NCBI GenBank assembly: GCA_949317995.1
Contig: OX439051.1
Coordinates: 45,821,250 to 45,885,249, forward strand
DNA: 64,000 nucleotides
Source of the DNA: Acholoe squamosa
Lineage: Eukaryota; Annelida; Polychaeta; Phyllodocida; Polynoidae
Direction of reading: 5' to 3'
Every line of letters begins with the position of its first letter. The stretch's first letter is position 1. The notes beneath the pieces were generated by a model. That model made no database searches, was not told the origin of the DNA, and worked only from the letters and a program-made list of their open reading frames with translations. The position numbers and the translations under genes were made by a program. Positions 33,658-45,731 of this stretch are shown here, piece after piece.

Positions 33658-35188
33658 GGGTAGATTAACCTAAAGACGACTGTTCCTGTGCAGGTTTTCA
33701 ATAAGGGAAATGTAGTAGCTAATATCTTTGAGTCTAATAGGTCCTTAGGGTTCCCCAAGGTACTAAGTGAAAGACAATTGTTTGGGCTTTTGGACCAATT
33801 ACCTTTCTCAAATCCATGTGTAAAGTTTATCTATTGTTTTTCATCATTTCTAAGACCATCTCAGTTAGTCTAGTTTCACCTTGAGATGACCACCTTGCAT
33901 CTTGAGCTGACCACTTGATAACTACTATTTTAATGGGGCTATGTTCATCAAACTATCATTTGAAAAAAAAAGAATAAGTGTCTTTTTCTAGATATGCAGT
34001 AAAATGACGTAATTACAACTATTGCATCATAAGAAAATGTATGTTTTTATAGTGACTCAATTAGAATGGAAATTGGAGGTAACTTTATGGTCATAAGAGA
34101 CGTATGTTTTTATAATGACTCAATTAGAATGGAAATTGGAGGCAACTTTATGGCCATGGATATTGTAAATTTCATCAAAATAGAAGTGGTATTTCCAACC
34201 CTGCATTATAGAGCCTTTGTTTTTAATGTACTTTAATAGACCTTCAATATGGACTATAATAATCCATTCCTTAACATTATCATCACACTCTCAGTATCAA
34301 ATAGTTCCTCTACATAGTAATAACAGTACCAGTACAGTTAAGATTGAAATGTATTTATCTCAAGTTGAATACGAGAGCCCCATAGGCTTAACCAAGAAAC
34401 TCTGTATCACACCCCACAGTGTGATAACCCTTCCCCATATCACACTCCCTGGGAAAACATCCAAAACGGTCAAATAACTGATGATAAAACCATTTCTAAT
34501 GCCAAATAAATCGAATTTTGAACATATCTGACTAAATTAACTTGAGATAAATACAAAGGAGCACTTGAATTGGTCAGCACTGAGGGTTATCACACTCGGC
34601 TTCTCCTCGTGTGATAACCCTCAGTGCTGACCAATTCTCGTGCACCTTTGTCTATGTATCAGTAATCCAGTGAAGATTTCTATCCCAAACTATGCTGGCC
34701 ATGAATCTTGTGATGTAAACCTACATAATCAATGGTTTCTATTCAATTAAATGCACAAATAGGTGTATAAGGAGTGGCTGACTCAATGTGAAATGGTGGT
34801 CATCTCAAGGTGAAATTGGTATGTTCTAGGAAACATTTCTGCAATTTTCCTTATGCTATCATTTAGCAAAGATATTTATCTATGCCTAGAGTGAAAATGT
34901 TGTATATGTGAGCACTTGTCATCTTCAAATTATCGAACCATATGTGGAGAATTCTGATGAAATGACCAGCTAGTCATGGTAAAAAACATTCATACATGGG
35001 AACTTAAGTGTATTATCATGCAGTGACAATTACTTCATATATTCCAGGATATCATTCTATGGGGTACTATAACACCTCTATTTCAATAATATTAGGGTTT
35101 AAGACCATGCACTACATGTGAAAGTGAGAAAAACAAGGTGACAGGTGGTCGACTCTAGGTTTGTGGTTGTCTTTAGGTTAATCTACCC
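33658..35188 (-). mobile_element. DNA transposon with TA target site, copy 2 (inverted relative to copy 1)
   Basis: Same ends as 16760-17947 (GGGTAGATTAACCTAAAGAC; right GGTTAATCTACCC), flanked by TA. The interior matches copy 1 in reverse throughout, except for an insertion at about 34353-34655 and a short local duplication near 34030-34150. No transposase. Confidence 0.8.
34353..34655. mobile_element. Hairpin-bearing insertion nested in transposon copy 2
   Basis: Absent from copy 1. ATTTATCTCAAGTT (34353-34366) is mirrored by AACTTGAGATAAAT (34539-34552). Next to it a hairpin spans 34551-34655, with about 45 nt arms and identical inner arms of about 29 bp (GAATTGGTCAGCACTGAGGG on the left) around a loop near 34596-34608. 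Confidence 0.75.
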
Positions 35189-36512
<1,324 letters not shown>

Positions 36513-37304
36513 CTATAATTCACTACCCAGCCTCCCATCATACTCCCACCCATCCACCCCCTCCACACACACACATCATCCCTATACCACTCAGTCTCAA
36601 TACCTCCCCATCAATTATCCCAATCAGGCCCAATACCAATACATACAAAGCAGTCCTAGCAAAACATCACAGGTACCAGCAGTCCTTTCACCTTGCCACT
36701 TTACTGAATGCTACAATCTGTCCTCCCCTGCTAGTCCCAGTCTCGGACCTCCAGCCCGACATCGCTCCACCCTTCAGACTGGACGCAGAAGGTGCCTGGA
36801 CTTGTATGCTGTCCGGCAATGCAGCAGGGCTTTCTATGAGGATAGATTTATCTAAATTGGAATGTGCATGCTATAGTGCACGCTTATATGAGTAAGTTAT
36901 ACACTACAGTATATCCTTGGCAAGTCCCTCCATAGGCATACAATACATTATTCAGCAAATGCAGTATTTATATTTCAGACTCAGATTAACGAGTCAATAT
37001 ACATGTAGATACATGATCAAGGAGATTATCATTTGACCAAGGCGGTGAGTCGGTAACTGGAAGAATCAACTGGAGTACATAACCAGTGTGGTGGCTGTTT
37101 GCTCCCAGGCCATCAAACTGGTTGGACAATAACTGGTCGAGGCTGCCCTGGCCCACACCCAGAGAGCCTACCCTTCGACATTCTACACCTACTTTATCGA
37201 CTTATTTCAATGATCCCTCTAAAAGGGTGCTCTAACAACCTCCCTGTGGGGGATCTATCCTGCTTGGCTGTTTGCTTAGGCCAAAAAGAAAAAAAAGAAA
37301 GCTG
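36513..37304. other. Non-coding DNA, nothing recognised
   Basis: C-rich start near 36540-36580. No gene. Confidence 0.45.
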
Positions 37305-37557
37305 TGTTTCCGGTAACATGATCCAAAAAATTGAGGTAGGTAGGTCGGATTTTTTTTTTTTTTTTTTTTGGTCCAATGTCTCATATAGTCATTCTTTGCT
37401 GGGTTTTCACTTGTGGGTCCTACAAAAGTTCATTTTCTGCATGGGATATTAGAAAACCATTGCGAAATGTGTCCCCACATGTGAAATAACGAAAAAATCT
37501 TCAAATAATTCTGAGGTCGGCCCTATTTAGCCGAGGTCGGTCGGATGACCGGAAACA
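37305..37557 (+). mobile_element. MITE with TGTTTCCGGTAAC ends, copy 1
   Basis: Left TGTTTCCGGTAACATG, right GATGACCGGAAACA. An inner GAGGTAGGTAGGTCGGATTT block and a T run follow the left end. 49885-50107 is the same family in reverse orientation. Confidence 0.7.
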
Positions 37558-38624
37558 AACTTTGGACCTTATTTAGCAGCGCCAATAGGCCTTTGTAGGT
37601 GAGAAATCGATCCTATTACTGCCCAGTAATGGCCGAATATTGACTCGACTCGCGAGCTGAGCACGGAAAAAATATAGGTCCCTATAGTCTTGCATTTAAC
37701 CAGCATAAAATAAACATGTTAAAACCTTTTCTCAAGGATTGCCAATAAAAAAGCCCACCTGAGTAATCTAAAGTTGTCGATGTGAGAACCACTATAACGG
37801 TCAGTTTGACTAGCTTTATTCTGTCCTATATACTTGGATGATCCTAGCTATTCTGTATTTTTCAGTGTTGAGCAGCTCATAGCTGCAGGCCCCTAAAGAT
37901 GAGCTGCTCCTGTGTGTTAGCCAATAACACATGTAATTACCCATTAAGAGGCACATAGTGCATTAAAACATCGTGCCAAACCTATAGGGTATTAGACACT
38001 CAAGACTGTTTGGCATGATGCAACAATGCAGTGCAGGTGATTCGTGCATCAGGGTGACTAGAGAATGTGTGAGCTGCTCAGCTAACACTATTAAGGGTAA
38101 TAAACACTGAGCAATAACCCCAAAAATAACCCTTTATAAAGGGTCATATAGTGTGCAGTGTGGCCTTTGATGGGCTTTGAGGGCATTGGTACATTCATGT
38201 ATCATGAGGACACATCAGCTGAGACTCCACTATGCGATTATCGCAGAGAATCGCAGCCATTCTCATGACAGGGAAATAAGCATAATTAAGTATGTGTGTG
38301 TATGGGGGGGGGGGCAAGGATCTCTAGCATATTTTGCAAGAATTGTTACGATCTGCGATAATTAGGAGATGGTTTAATGCACTCTCGCGGTGATGAGAAC
38401 ACCACGAGAGTGTGTAAAATGTGTGAAGGATAGTAAAGCTCCTTCATTGCTTCTAGTAGTGTCCAATAATGATTGGGTTAGCTTTAGTCTGTGTAACATC
38501 CGGGCCTCATATTAGGCCAGGTCTGACTCTGTGTGACGGAACTACGTCATTATGTTATATGTGCCGTCATCTTGTTCTGACCTCTTTAAGGACGGCATGA
38601 TGCCTCGAGGTTTATAAATGTGCC
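37558..38624. other. Non-coding DNA, nothing recognised
   Basis: No gene. A G run lies near 38305. Confidence 0.45.
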
Positions 38625-39000
38625 TTGCTAGTCATGATGCACCAATTCAGTCCTGGTGTGCCCCCTAGTCATGATGCACCTATTCAGTCCTGGTGTGCAC
38701 GCTAGTCATGATGCACCAATTCAGTCCTGGTGTGCACGCTAGTCATGATGCACCAATTCAGTCCTGGTGTGCACGCTAGTCATGATGCACCAATTCAGTC
38801 CTGGTGTGCACGCTAGTCATGATGCACCAATTCAGTCCTGGTGTGTACGCTAGTCATGATGCACCAATTCAGTCCTGGTGAGCACGCTAGTCATGATGCA
38901 CCAATTCAGTCCTGGTGTGCACGCTAGTCATGTGTACCAATTCAGTCCTGGTGTGCACGCTAGTCATGATGCACCAATTCAGTCCTGGTGTGCCCGCTCG
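38625..39000. repeat. 37 bp minisatellite, about ten units
   Basis: The unit contains TAGTCATGATGCACCAATTC and AGTCCTGGTGTGCACGC. Middle units are nearly identical and edge units vary. Its core resembles the dispersed hairpin family seen at 32630, 47020 and 48430. Confidence 0.95.
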
Positions 39001-39779
39001 CCAACACTGCATTTGAGCATCATATTGGCCATCCAAGAGTGCATCAAGCGTGTAAGGTCTGCATAAAGCATTAACACAGTTTCTGACATTTAAAGGGCCA
39101 TTGACATCATTGGGCAGTTGATGGCGTCACAAACTCTAAACTTATGTTAATGTTACTAATGGCGTTCGTAATGTTGGTGGCCTCAATTGGATTTGGTTAT
39201 CAGCAGAATCCTATACTGGGATACCAGGGTGGAGCTAAGATTTGATTTAAAAAACATTTATGTGTGAATAGCAGGAATCTATACCCATGGATATTAGGAT
39301 GTATCATGAAGACCTGGCGAGTCTAATCGCATTTGGTGCATCATGCCGACCATCCATCACGGTGTCAATCCTGGTAGGATCAGAGTGATGTATGAACGAG
39401 CCCCTGGTGAGTTACTCGCAAGGGCTACATCATGACGACCAATGTACACCATGCATTAATGCATTTGCGGCCCTAAAGTGTTCTAATTTCATATTCAGTT
39501 CGTTTTTTATCGTTGAGATTTTCTCACAAGTAGAATTTCGATGGTTTCATTACGATTTCGCTTTTATGTTAGGATCTTCTCAATACCAGTCATTATTATA
39601 AAACATACCCCTATATGTAGAACAAAATGTATGACATTTCAGAACTGGTAGGTCAATATTGGAGAATGGTGAAATAACATGATATTGAAGATATAAGTGG
39701 AAAGACGTCTGGACAAGACCCCATTTGGCATTACCACTACTCTGAAGGATAGTCAAGCATAAACTCGTGGTAGGTTCTG
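39001..39779. other. Non-coding DNA with members of the hairpin family
   Basis: CCTGGTGAGTTACTCGC near 39404 and GCATCATGCCGACC near 39340 belong to the dispersed family. No gene. Confidence 0.4.
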
Positions 39780-39986
39780 GGGTAGGTTCACATCCAGTCG
39801 GCCATACACCTGGAATGGAGTCCCCTCTAAGGGGCACAACAAAGAGTATGATGTTGAATAAACAGTGCCTATTAGTAGTATATAGTATTGAGCCATTTAG
39901 TTGGCAACGTTCATTTAACATTAGTTTTGTGGGCCCTGAAGACTGGCCGACTCCAGGTATATGGACGACTCGAGGTGAATATACCC
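39780..39986. mobile_element. MITE with GGGTAGGTTCAC ends
   Basis: The left end GGGTAGGTTCACATCCAGTC and the right end (GGGTATATTCACCTCGAGTC on the minus strand) are imperfect inverted repeats that extend through a CATACACCTGG or CATATACCTGG block. A single end of the same kind occurs at 26284-26335. Confidence 0.65.
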
Positions 39987-40099
39987 TATTTCTATACCAT
40001 AATAATTCTAGTAAACAGGTGACCCTGAAAACATTGCAAATCACTTAAACACATTGCTGATCACCATGCTGCAGTACATGACACACAGATAGTAAATAA

Positions 40100-40420
40100 C
40101 CAGGGGTCTGTTTCACAACATTGTATGGTCACTAATTCACTGTACTATCACTAAAATCGTACAATGATCACAGAATCTGGGTAAATCGTAGCATTTACAT
40201 GAAAGTTTATACAGAACTGTACCAAGCACTAGCACAGATTTCTACAGCTGGGATATTTCTACTATAGTTCCGAATAGTCTGAGGCAATTTTCCTTGTTTT
40301 TCAATGATTTATTTGGGTCTCATAGGCAGAATTATGATTATTAACCAATTGTACAATTTCTGATTGTTCAAGAATAAAAAAGAGGGCCAAAACGTTGTCT
40401 GTTTTGAAATAGACCCCTGG
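40100..40420. mobile_element. MITE, hAT-like ends CCAGGGGTCTGTTTCACAAC
   Basis: Right end GTTTTGAAATAGACCCCTGG mirrors the left. Ends starting CAGGGG and followed by GTTTCA are typical of hAT-derived MITEs. The 8 bp duplication expected for hAT is not clear in the flanks. Confidence 0.65.
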
Positions 40421-40964
40421 TATGTATTCTCATGGGATTTATAAATATTCCCAGTGTGTTGGTCTATATGCCAGGGATGATTAGAATGTAGAACCCATGT
40501 AAACATTAATGTTAAATGATAGACATAGTGTGTATACAATTTTGAACATATCTCCAAGACACAAATCCCCAAACGTATACTTGCCTCACATTTGGATCAT
40601 AGTATACATCAATCCGTTCCATATCTACATACGTTACTTAAATATAATGTCCGGGTCTCCAAGCTACATGATTCACACTGTTCAAACGTCATCATTGCTA
40701 TTGCAACCATGTGGAAAATACCAGTAATTGTTTCCAGGTAACTGTTATCTGTGAGGGGGGCTGGCTTTCACTGAAATCTGCAAAGGTTATTTATTGGAAT
40801 TTACATGCCTGGGAATGATACAATAAGCATGTTGCTTTGTGAAATGCACTATGATCCAGCTGCTAAGCAGCCGTTGATTGAAAAAAATATATAAAAAAAA
40901 ATGATTTGGCAATCTTTTTTAAATGCATTAGTGTGGGTAGTGAGGCAGAATATCATTTTTAGTA
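40421..40964. other. Non-coding DNA, nothing recognised
   Basis: No gene. Confidence 0.45.
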
Positions 40965-41045
40965 TTGCTAAGTGAAGTACTTAGTATTGCTAAGTGAAGC
41001 ACTTAGTATTGCTAAGTGAAGTACTTAGTATTGCTAAGTGAAGTA
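40965..41045. repeat. 22 bp tandem repeat of a palindromic unit
   Basis: About four copies of ACTTAGTATTGCTAAGTGAA. ACTTAG and CTAAGT are self-complementary. Confidence 0.9.
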
Positions 41046-42554
41046 CTACTTCACAGCAAAAAGAAATATATTCTAGCGAGATGATATTCAAACGGCTTTT
41101 AAAAAGGGTGATTTTTAGATTCAGGTGCATGATGGGAGTGATGGTTGTCCAAGCTTTTAAGAAATCCGTATATAAGCTTATAACTCCTTATAGTTGAACC
41201 CACAGAAGAACTATACATGGACCCCGCCCCCTCCCTCCTCTCTATGCAATTATTGGACTACATGGTCCTATTATATATGACGTGACATAATCCATGAGAG
41301 CTGCTCCTAATTATTCCTCTAGAGAAATAGTTATGGCATACATAAGCTATTTCCGGTACAGTATTTGGCAAAATGATTCTGGTGAATGCAACTGGATTAT
41401 CCATATTTTATTATTGCACCTTTGTAACTGGTTGTCCTGAAAATGGAATAAACCTTACACTATGTGGTCCTTTAAAGTTTTTTCTTCTTCTTTTCAGGAA
41501 GGAATCCTGTTTGAAAATCTATTTTAATATATTCGAGCTCACTTCAGCATGAACTTGATAATGATTTAATTGCAATATGTGTAGAAAAAGGACAGACAGA
41601 TATATATGTGTAGAAAAGGACAGGCAGATATGTGTAGAAAAGGGACAGACAAATATGTGTAGAAAAAGGACAGGCAGATATGTGTAAAAGAAGGACAGGC
41701 AGATATGTGTAGAAAAAGGACAGTCAGATATGTGTAGAAAAAAGGCAGTTTTACCTATGTAAACTCTACCACAGTGCAAAATGGTACATGTATTACACTC
41801 TAGACATATCGACTGATGAGTATATGTAAATAAGTACTAGGTTCAAATGTATGTATCATTACACTCTATCTAATGAACCATGACATTTTCACACACACCC
41901 AGTAAATGGATACCATAATGCTGCGAATAACACCAAACACCTACCAACAATAATACATGTGGTGATAAACTTAACCTGGACATAATATCTTTCCACTATA
42001 TAAACAGTTCTAATGTTGGAGAATGCTCCTGTTTCATAATAGATGTAGGGTTAAAAAGTAAAAGTACCTGTGCATAGATAATAATTAAGGAGGTTATGTT
42101 TTGGTTGGTGTTCTGGTACTAAAACCATTGTGAATATACCGGCATATCTCATATTTTATAGTAAGCCTTTAATGGGTGTATGATTCATCCAGGTTTGTGG
42201 GGCGTTGTCGTCATGACGCAGTAATGCAATGCCGGCTGATACACTTGCCAGCAATGCATTTATGTATCATGCTGACCCTTTGTATGGTTATCGACCACAT
42301 AGAGGTGGCGCTATCTATTCAACAGGGGTGGAACCAGGACTGCTTGGGAACGGGGGGAGATCTGAGGTTTTCATGTTTTAGGCTCAAATCGTTTATTTGG
42401 CCTTTTTTCTGGCATACTAAATTAGAAATTAGGGTAATATCTACCCTCTGAACACACAAAACATAATTTCTGCCCCCCCCCTTTGCCCCGTTTTTTACTT
42501 TTCCTCCCCCTCTTCTCTTTCTCCCTATTGATGTTTTTGTTTTCTTCTGTATGG
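41046..42554. repeat. Non-coding DNA with a 25 bp tandem repeat at 41575-41750
   Basis: About seven units of GATATGTGTAGAAAAAGGAC plus AGGCA. At 42185-42290 there is a member of the dispersed GCATGATGCA/CCTGG hairpin family. No gene. Confidence 0.7.
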
Positions 42555-42775
42555 TGTAGTGGTCAGCGGAAAATGTCATGGAGAAACCGGGACTCGAACC
42601 CAGGACCCTCCAACTTCGAAGCGGAAGCTCTACCCCTGAGCTACTTCCCCTGGCCTGACATTCTCTACCTTCCAACTACCCTGGATCGGTATGTTATACA
42701 TAGGGGGAGTGACACAATCAAGTGAACAGTCCCTCTGAAGGCTCTGCGCACCCGACGGGGGAACGAACCCCTACA
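42555..42775 (-). repeat. LTR of the TRIM (3' LTR in element sense)
   Basis: 221 bp; differs from its partner by a few substitutions and a small indel near 42751 (CGCACCCGACGGGGG against CGCATGGGGG). Confidence 0.8.
42580..42650 (-). other. tRNA-Ala-like sequence in TRIM LTR, copy 1
   Basis: It folds into the cloverleaf positions. Acceptor GGGGAAG/TTTCTCC (7 pairs including G-U), D stem GCTC/GAGC, T stem CTGGG/CCCGG with loop TTCGAGT, short variable region, discriminator A. A box TAGCTCAGGGG; B box GGTTCGAGTCC perfect. The anticodon arm is weak and position 34-36 would read CGA. Overall it is closest to tRNA-Ala as I recall it. Confidence 0.7.
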
Positions 42776-43014
42776 CTTGTCCCAACCAGCTTTGACCGTA
42801 TCTGCCCAGAACTGGTCCTCCAGTCCAGTCTGAACAGTACCACATGTACCCGTACTGAGTCACACACAACCCGTATAGGCTTCTGTTCCCAGGAACGGCT
42901 GTGTGTGCCACCTGTTTCCAAGTTCCTCAGCACTAGCAGGTCGAAGCACTTGTCTATACCATACCGGCCCAGGTACCTAGCTCTATAAGATCCCCCTTGT
43001 GAGGCGGGACCACT

Positions 43015-43028
43015 CGGTTTCTCCACCA
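43015..43028 (-). other. Primer-binding site of the TRIM
   Basis: The minus strand reads TGGTGGAGAAACCG. It pairs over 14 nt with the 3' end of the tRNA-like sequence in the LTR once CCA is added (CGGTTTCTCCA plus CCA). Confidence 0.7.
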
Positions 43029-43029
43029 C

Positions 43030-43245
43030 TGCAGTGGTCAGCGGAAAATGTCATGGAGAAACCGGGACTCGAACCCAGGACCCTCCAACTTCGAAGCGGA
43101 AGCTCTACCCCTGAGCTATTTCCCCTGGCCTGACATTCTCTACCTTCCAACTACCCTAGATCGGTATGGTATACATAGGGGGAGTGACACAATCAAGTGA
43201 ACAGTCCCTCTGAAGGCTCTGCGCATGGGGGAACGAACACCTACA
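43030..43245 (-). repeat. LTR of the TRIM (5' LTR in element sense)
   Basis: 216 bp direct repeat of 42555-42775; carries the second tRNA-like copy. Confidence 0.8.
43055..43125 (-). other. tRNA-Ala-like sequence in TRIM LTR, copy 2
   Basis: Same as 42580-42650, except that acceptor base 7 is A rather than G (GGGGAAA). This turns a G-U pair into A-U and so keeps the stem. Confidence 0.7.
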
Positions 43246-43376
43246 ATGGTTAGGGGGCTAGGATCCACCAATGATTTAGCATTGCAGCTATGATTTAGTA
43301 GACTTGTCATGACGGAATCTATGCACCATAATGACAAATGGCCATAATGCATTAAAAATCTATGCAGTCTAAATCA

Positions 43377-44725
43377 GGGATAATGCTAGCCATTCGCCAA
43401 ATCGCCAATGGCGAATCCAAGCTCATTTTGGCTAATCCCTGCTCTTCAAAATTCACCAAATTGGTTAATTATGGCTGTGCCCCCTCCCCCAACTTACATG
43501 TGTATACACATGTATTTCTATGGCCTATGCAGAGAAGTAACCACCGGGGTAACCACCCCCGAAATTATAATCATTCTATAATCATATATGATCGTTATTT
43601 TATGACCCCAAAAAGTTGTGATTAGTTCTGCTGGAAACATTAATAGATATGTTTCAGGAGACCTCACAATTGAAAATATTCTGTTGACCTTATCATGCAG
43701 CAGTCCGACGATGTGGCTACTGAGCAGGACAGGAAAGAATCAATTGACTTGCACTATACACCGAGGCCTACTCATGACAGACCCATTACTGTAATACCTT
43801 GTGTACAAGGTGCGTCTTATACGCGAGGATGCACCCCTAGTGTGCATTATAGAAGCAGAATTATTTAGGAGAGATTTTTCTCTAAAATTTCCCCAATAAT
43901 CCATTGACCCTTTATTGTGGTAAAACAAGATAGGGGAGGCTCTAAGATGGCCATAGGTCTTTGAATTTTGAAATTTCGTTGGTTTATAGAACAAAAGTTA
44001 TGATATTCTTAATTTTTACACTCACATCTGGGTGTGCCTTATATGTGAGGTGTGCCTTATATTTTTTTTAAGGTGTGAGAATTTTATTGCCAAGTCACAA
44101 ATTATACATGAGTGATAAAATCTGACAATAAAGGTGATATCCTTAGGTTCACAAGGTTCTCAGTTTTCAACACATAGGTAATGAGATTAATGATTCATGT
44201 AAGATGATGACGGATGAGAAAACAGTAAATATAAGGGTAACAGAAAAAAAAACTATATACAAAAGGTAAGAAAAATGTACAAGAAGAATATGTGAGGTAT
44301 TTCGGTAATTTTATAGCCCTACATGGTGCATGCATCTCCCAATCACAAACTCCAATTAGGCTGGTATTGACCATATCTACATGCACTTTCTTTTCAAGAT
44401 ACTAAGTGGGGGTTATAGTTTAGCTATAAGTATTTTTGCCTGGTCTTTGTTACAGCTACAGGTTACATCGCCCAAACTGACCTGACAAATCATTGTTCAG
44501 TTATTACAAACAGAACACCCCAACACAAATCTTTCTATTCGATTTGGGAAAGCACTGATGCCCCTTTCCTTTGAATAATTTTTGACTGATTTTCCCTGAT
44601 TGTCATTTTTAAAAATAGATGATTTCTTTTACAAGTGTTTGGCTAATCGACACTGAATTTGGCCAATTAAGATTTGAGCAAAATCGCCAAATTGGCTAAT
44701 GGAATACATAGCCTAGCATTATCCC
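43377..44725. mobile_element. DNA transposon with GGGATAATGCTAG ends
   Basis: Left GGGATAATGCTAGCCATTCG, right CTAGCATTATCCC. Subterminal inverted motifs CGCCAAATCGCCAATGGCGA and CGCCAAATTGGCTAATGG occur on both sides. About 1.35 kb, no transposase. A possible nested repeat at 43787-44060 starts ACTGTAATACCTTGTG and holds two GTGTGCCTTATAT motifs near its right end. Confidence 0.6.
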
Positions 44726-44799
44726 AGGACAGTCTTTAAATGGTTAACATGTACCATTTGTATAATATCATGAACCTATAGGGGTGACCATCTGTGCAG

Positions 44800-44892
44800 C
44801 CAACATACGTTTATACACACTACCTGACAGCACTATACATAATTCAACATACGTTTATACACACTACCTGACAGCACTATACATAATTCATT
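44800..44892. repeat. 46 bp direct duplication
   Basis: CAACATACGTTTATACACAC to CACTATACATAATT occurs twice in tandem without visible differences. Confidence 0.95.
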
Positions 44893-45395
44893 GTGGCATA
44901 ACCTCAGAACAATGGTCCCCCATTTATCCAAAATCCAGGATCATCTTATTCCTTGGACCAGGTCTACATGATCCACCAATGGAGTGGGCTTGCTGGTGAG
45001 TAGACTCATTGCGTTGATGCATCATGCTAACCCTTTGGGACTGTATCAATTCTGCGTGGCCGCCACTATGGGTGGATCCAGGGGGGGGGGGGCTGGGGGC
45101 ACGTGCCCCTTTCCTAGACCCCCTGAAAATGGGACTTGGGATGACTCTTAATGTCTCTACATGTGGCACTATAGACCCTGCAGGTTGTGCCATCACGATG
45201 GCCAGTTTACATGGTGTATAAATGCTTAAAGATAAACATTACTCAATTTTCATGATAACATAATGTGGATCAACACAGTAAAGGGTACACCCGTGCACCC
45301 CTTCACGGGCGTACCTTTTACCGTGTTTATCCATATATTTTGATAGACTTTCCCTTAAATAAAAAGATTCTGTCATTATCATAAAAATATGTGTT
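44893..45395. repeat. Non-coding DNA with a hairpin at 45267-45332
   Basis: GGATCAACACAGTAAAGGGT (45267) pairs with ACCTTTTACCGTGTTTATCC (45313) around CACCCGTG...CACGGGCG. A G run lies near 45080 and a hairpin-family fragment near 45000-45045. No gene. Confidence 0.65.
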
Positions 45396-45731
45396 ACTAT
45401 AGGGGAGAGCCACAGGTTTATCTGCTGCATCTGATGACGTCACGATTGACAAAATGCATCAGATTCTGCATTGTTTATACATTAAAGGTGTTGCAAAATG
45501 TGTTATATCTAGACATTAATAAAAGGTTCAGGATTATGATACTACACAGGGACCTTCAGGTACATAAAATTCCGATATTTGTCAAGGAAAATTGCAAAAC
45601 ATGCCTGATAAAAGACCAAAAAGACCATCTAGCTGTATCATTGCAGTGTTACGCAAGCACAAATGGGATGCATTTTGTCAATCATGATGTTATCAGATGT
45701 AACAGATAAACCTGCGGCTCTCCTCTATAGT
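45396..45731. mobile_element. MITE with about 40 bp terminal inverted repeats
   Basis: Left ACTATAGGGGAGAGCCACAG, right end reverse-complemented ACTATAGAGGAGAGCCGCAG. The identity continues through GTTTATCTG and ACATCTGAT-like bases. Interior non-coding. Confidence 0.75.

Larger units (their letters stand above)
42555..43245 (-). mobile_element. TRIM (miniature LTR retrotransposon) whose LTRs carry a tRNA-like sequence
   Basis: The 221 bp (42555-42775) and 216 bp (43030-43245) direct repeats flank 254 bp of non-coding DNA. Each repeat starts TG and ends CA, with the short inverted ends TGTAG...CTACA. The flanks carry a 4 bp duplication ATGG (42551-42554, 43246-43249). On the minus strand the interior starts one base after the LTR with TGGTGGAGAAACCG, a primer-binding site. 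Each LTR carries a 71 nt tRNA-like sequence on the minus strand. Size and lack of coding capacity match TRIMs. Confidence 0.8.

Noticed and set aside
38625..39000. CRISPR-like array of regular repeats
   Set aside because: Units are contiguous without unique spacers, in a eukaryotic genome; it is a minisatellite.
42580..42650. A functional tRNA-Ser(CGA) gene
   Set aside because: The position-34 anticodon would read CGA, but there is no long variable arm and the anticodon stem is weak. Two copies lie in LTRs, so it is an element-borne tRNA-like sequence.
42319..42675. 118-codon minus ORF near the TRIM
   Set aside because: It runs through a pyrimidine-rich stretch and into the LTR tRNA-like sequence; no protein features.
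44924..45196. 90-codon minus ORF with Pro/Gly runs
   Set aside because: Created by the poly-G tract near 45080; composition artefact.
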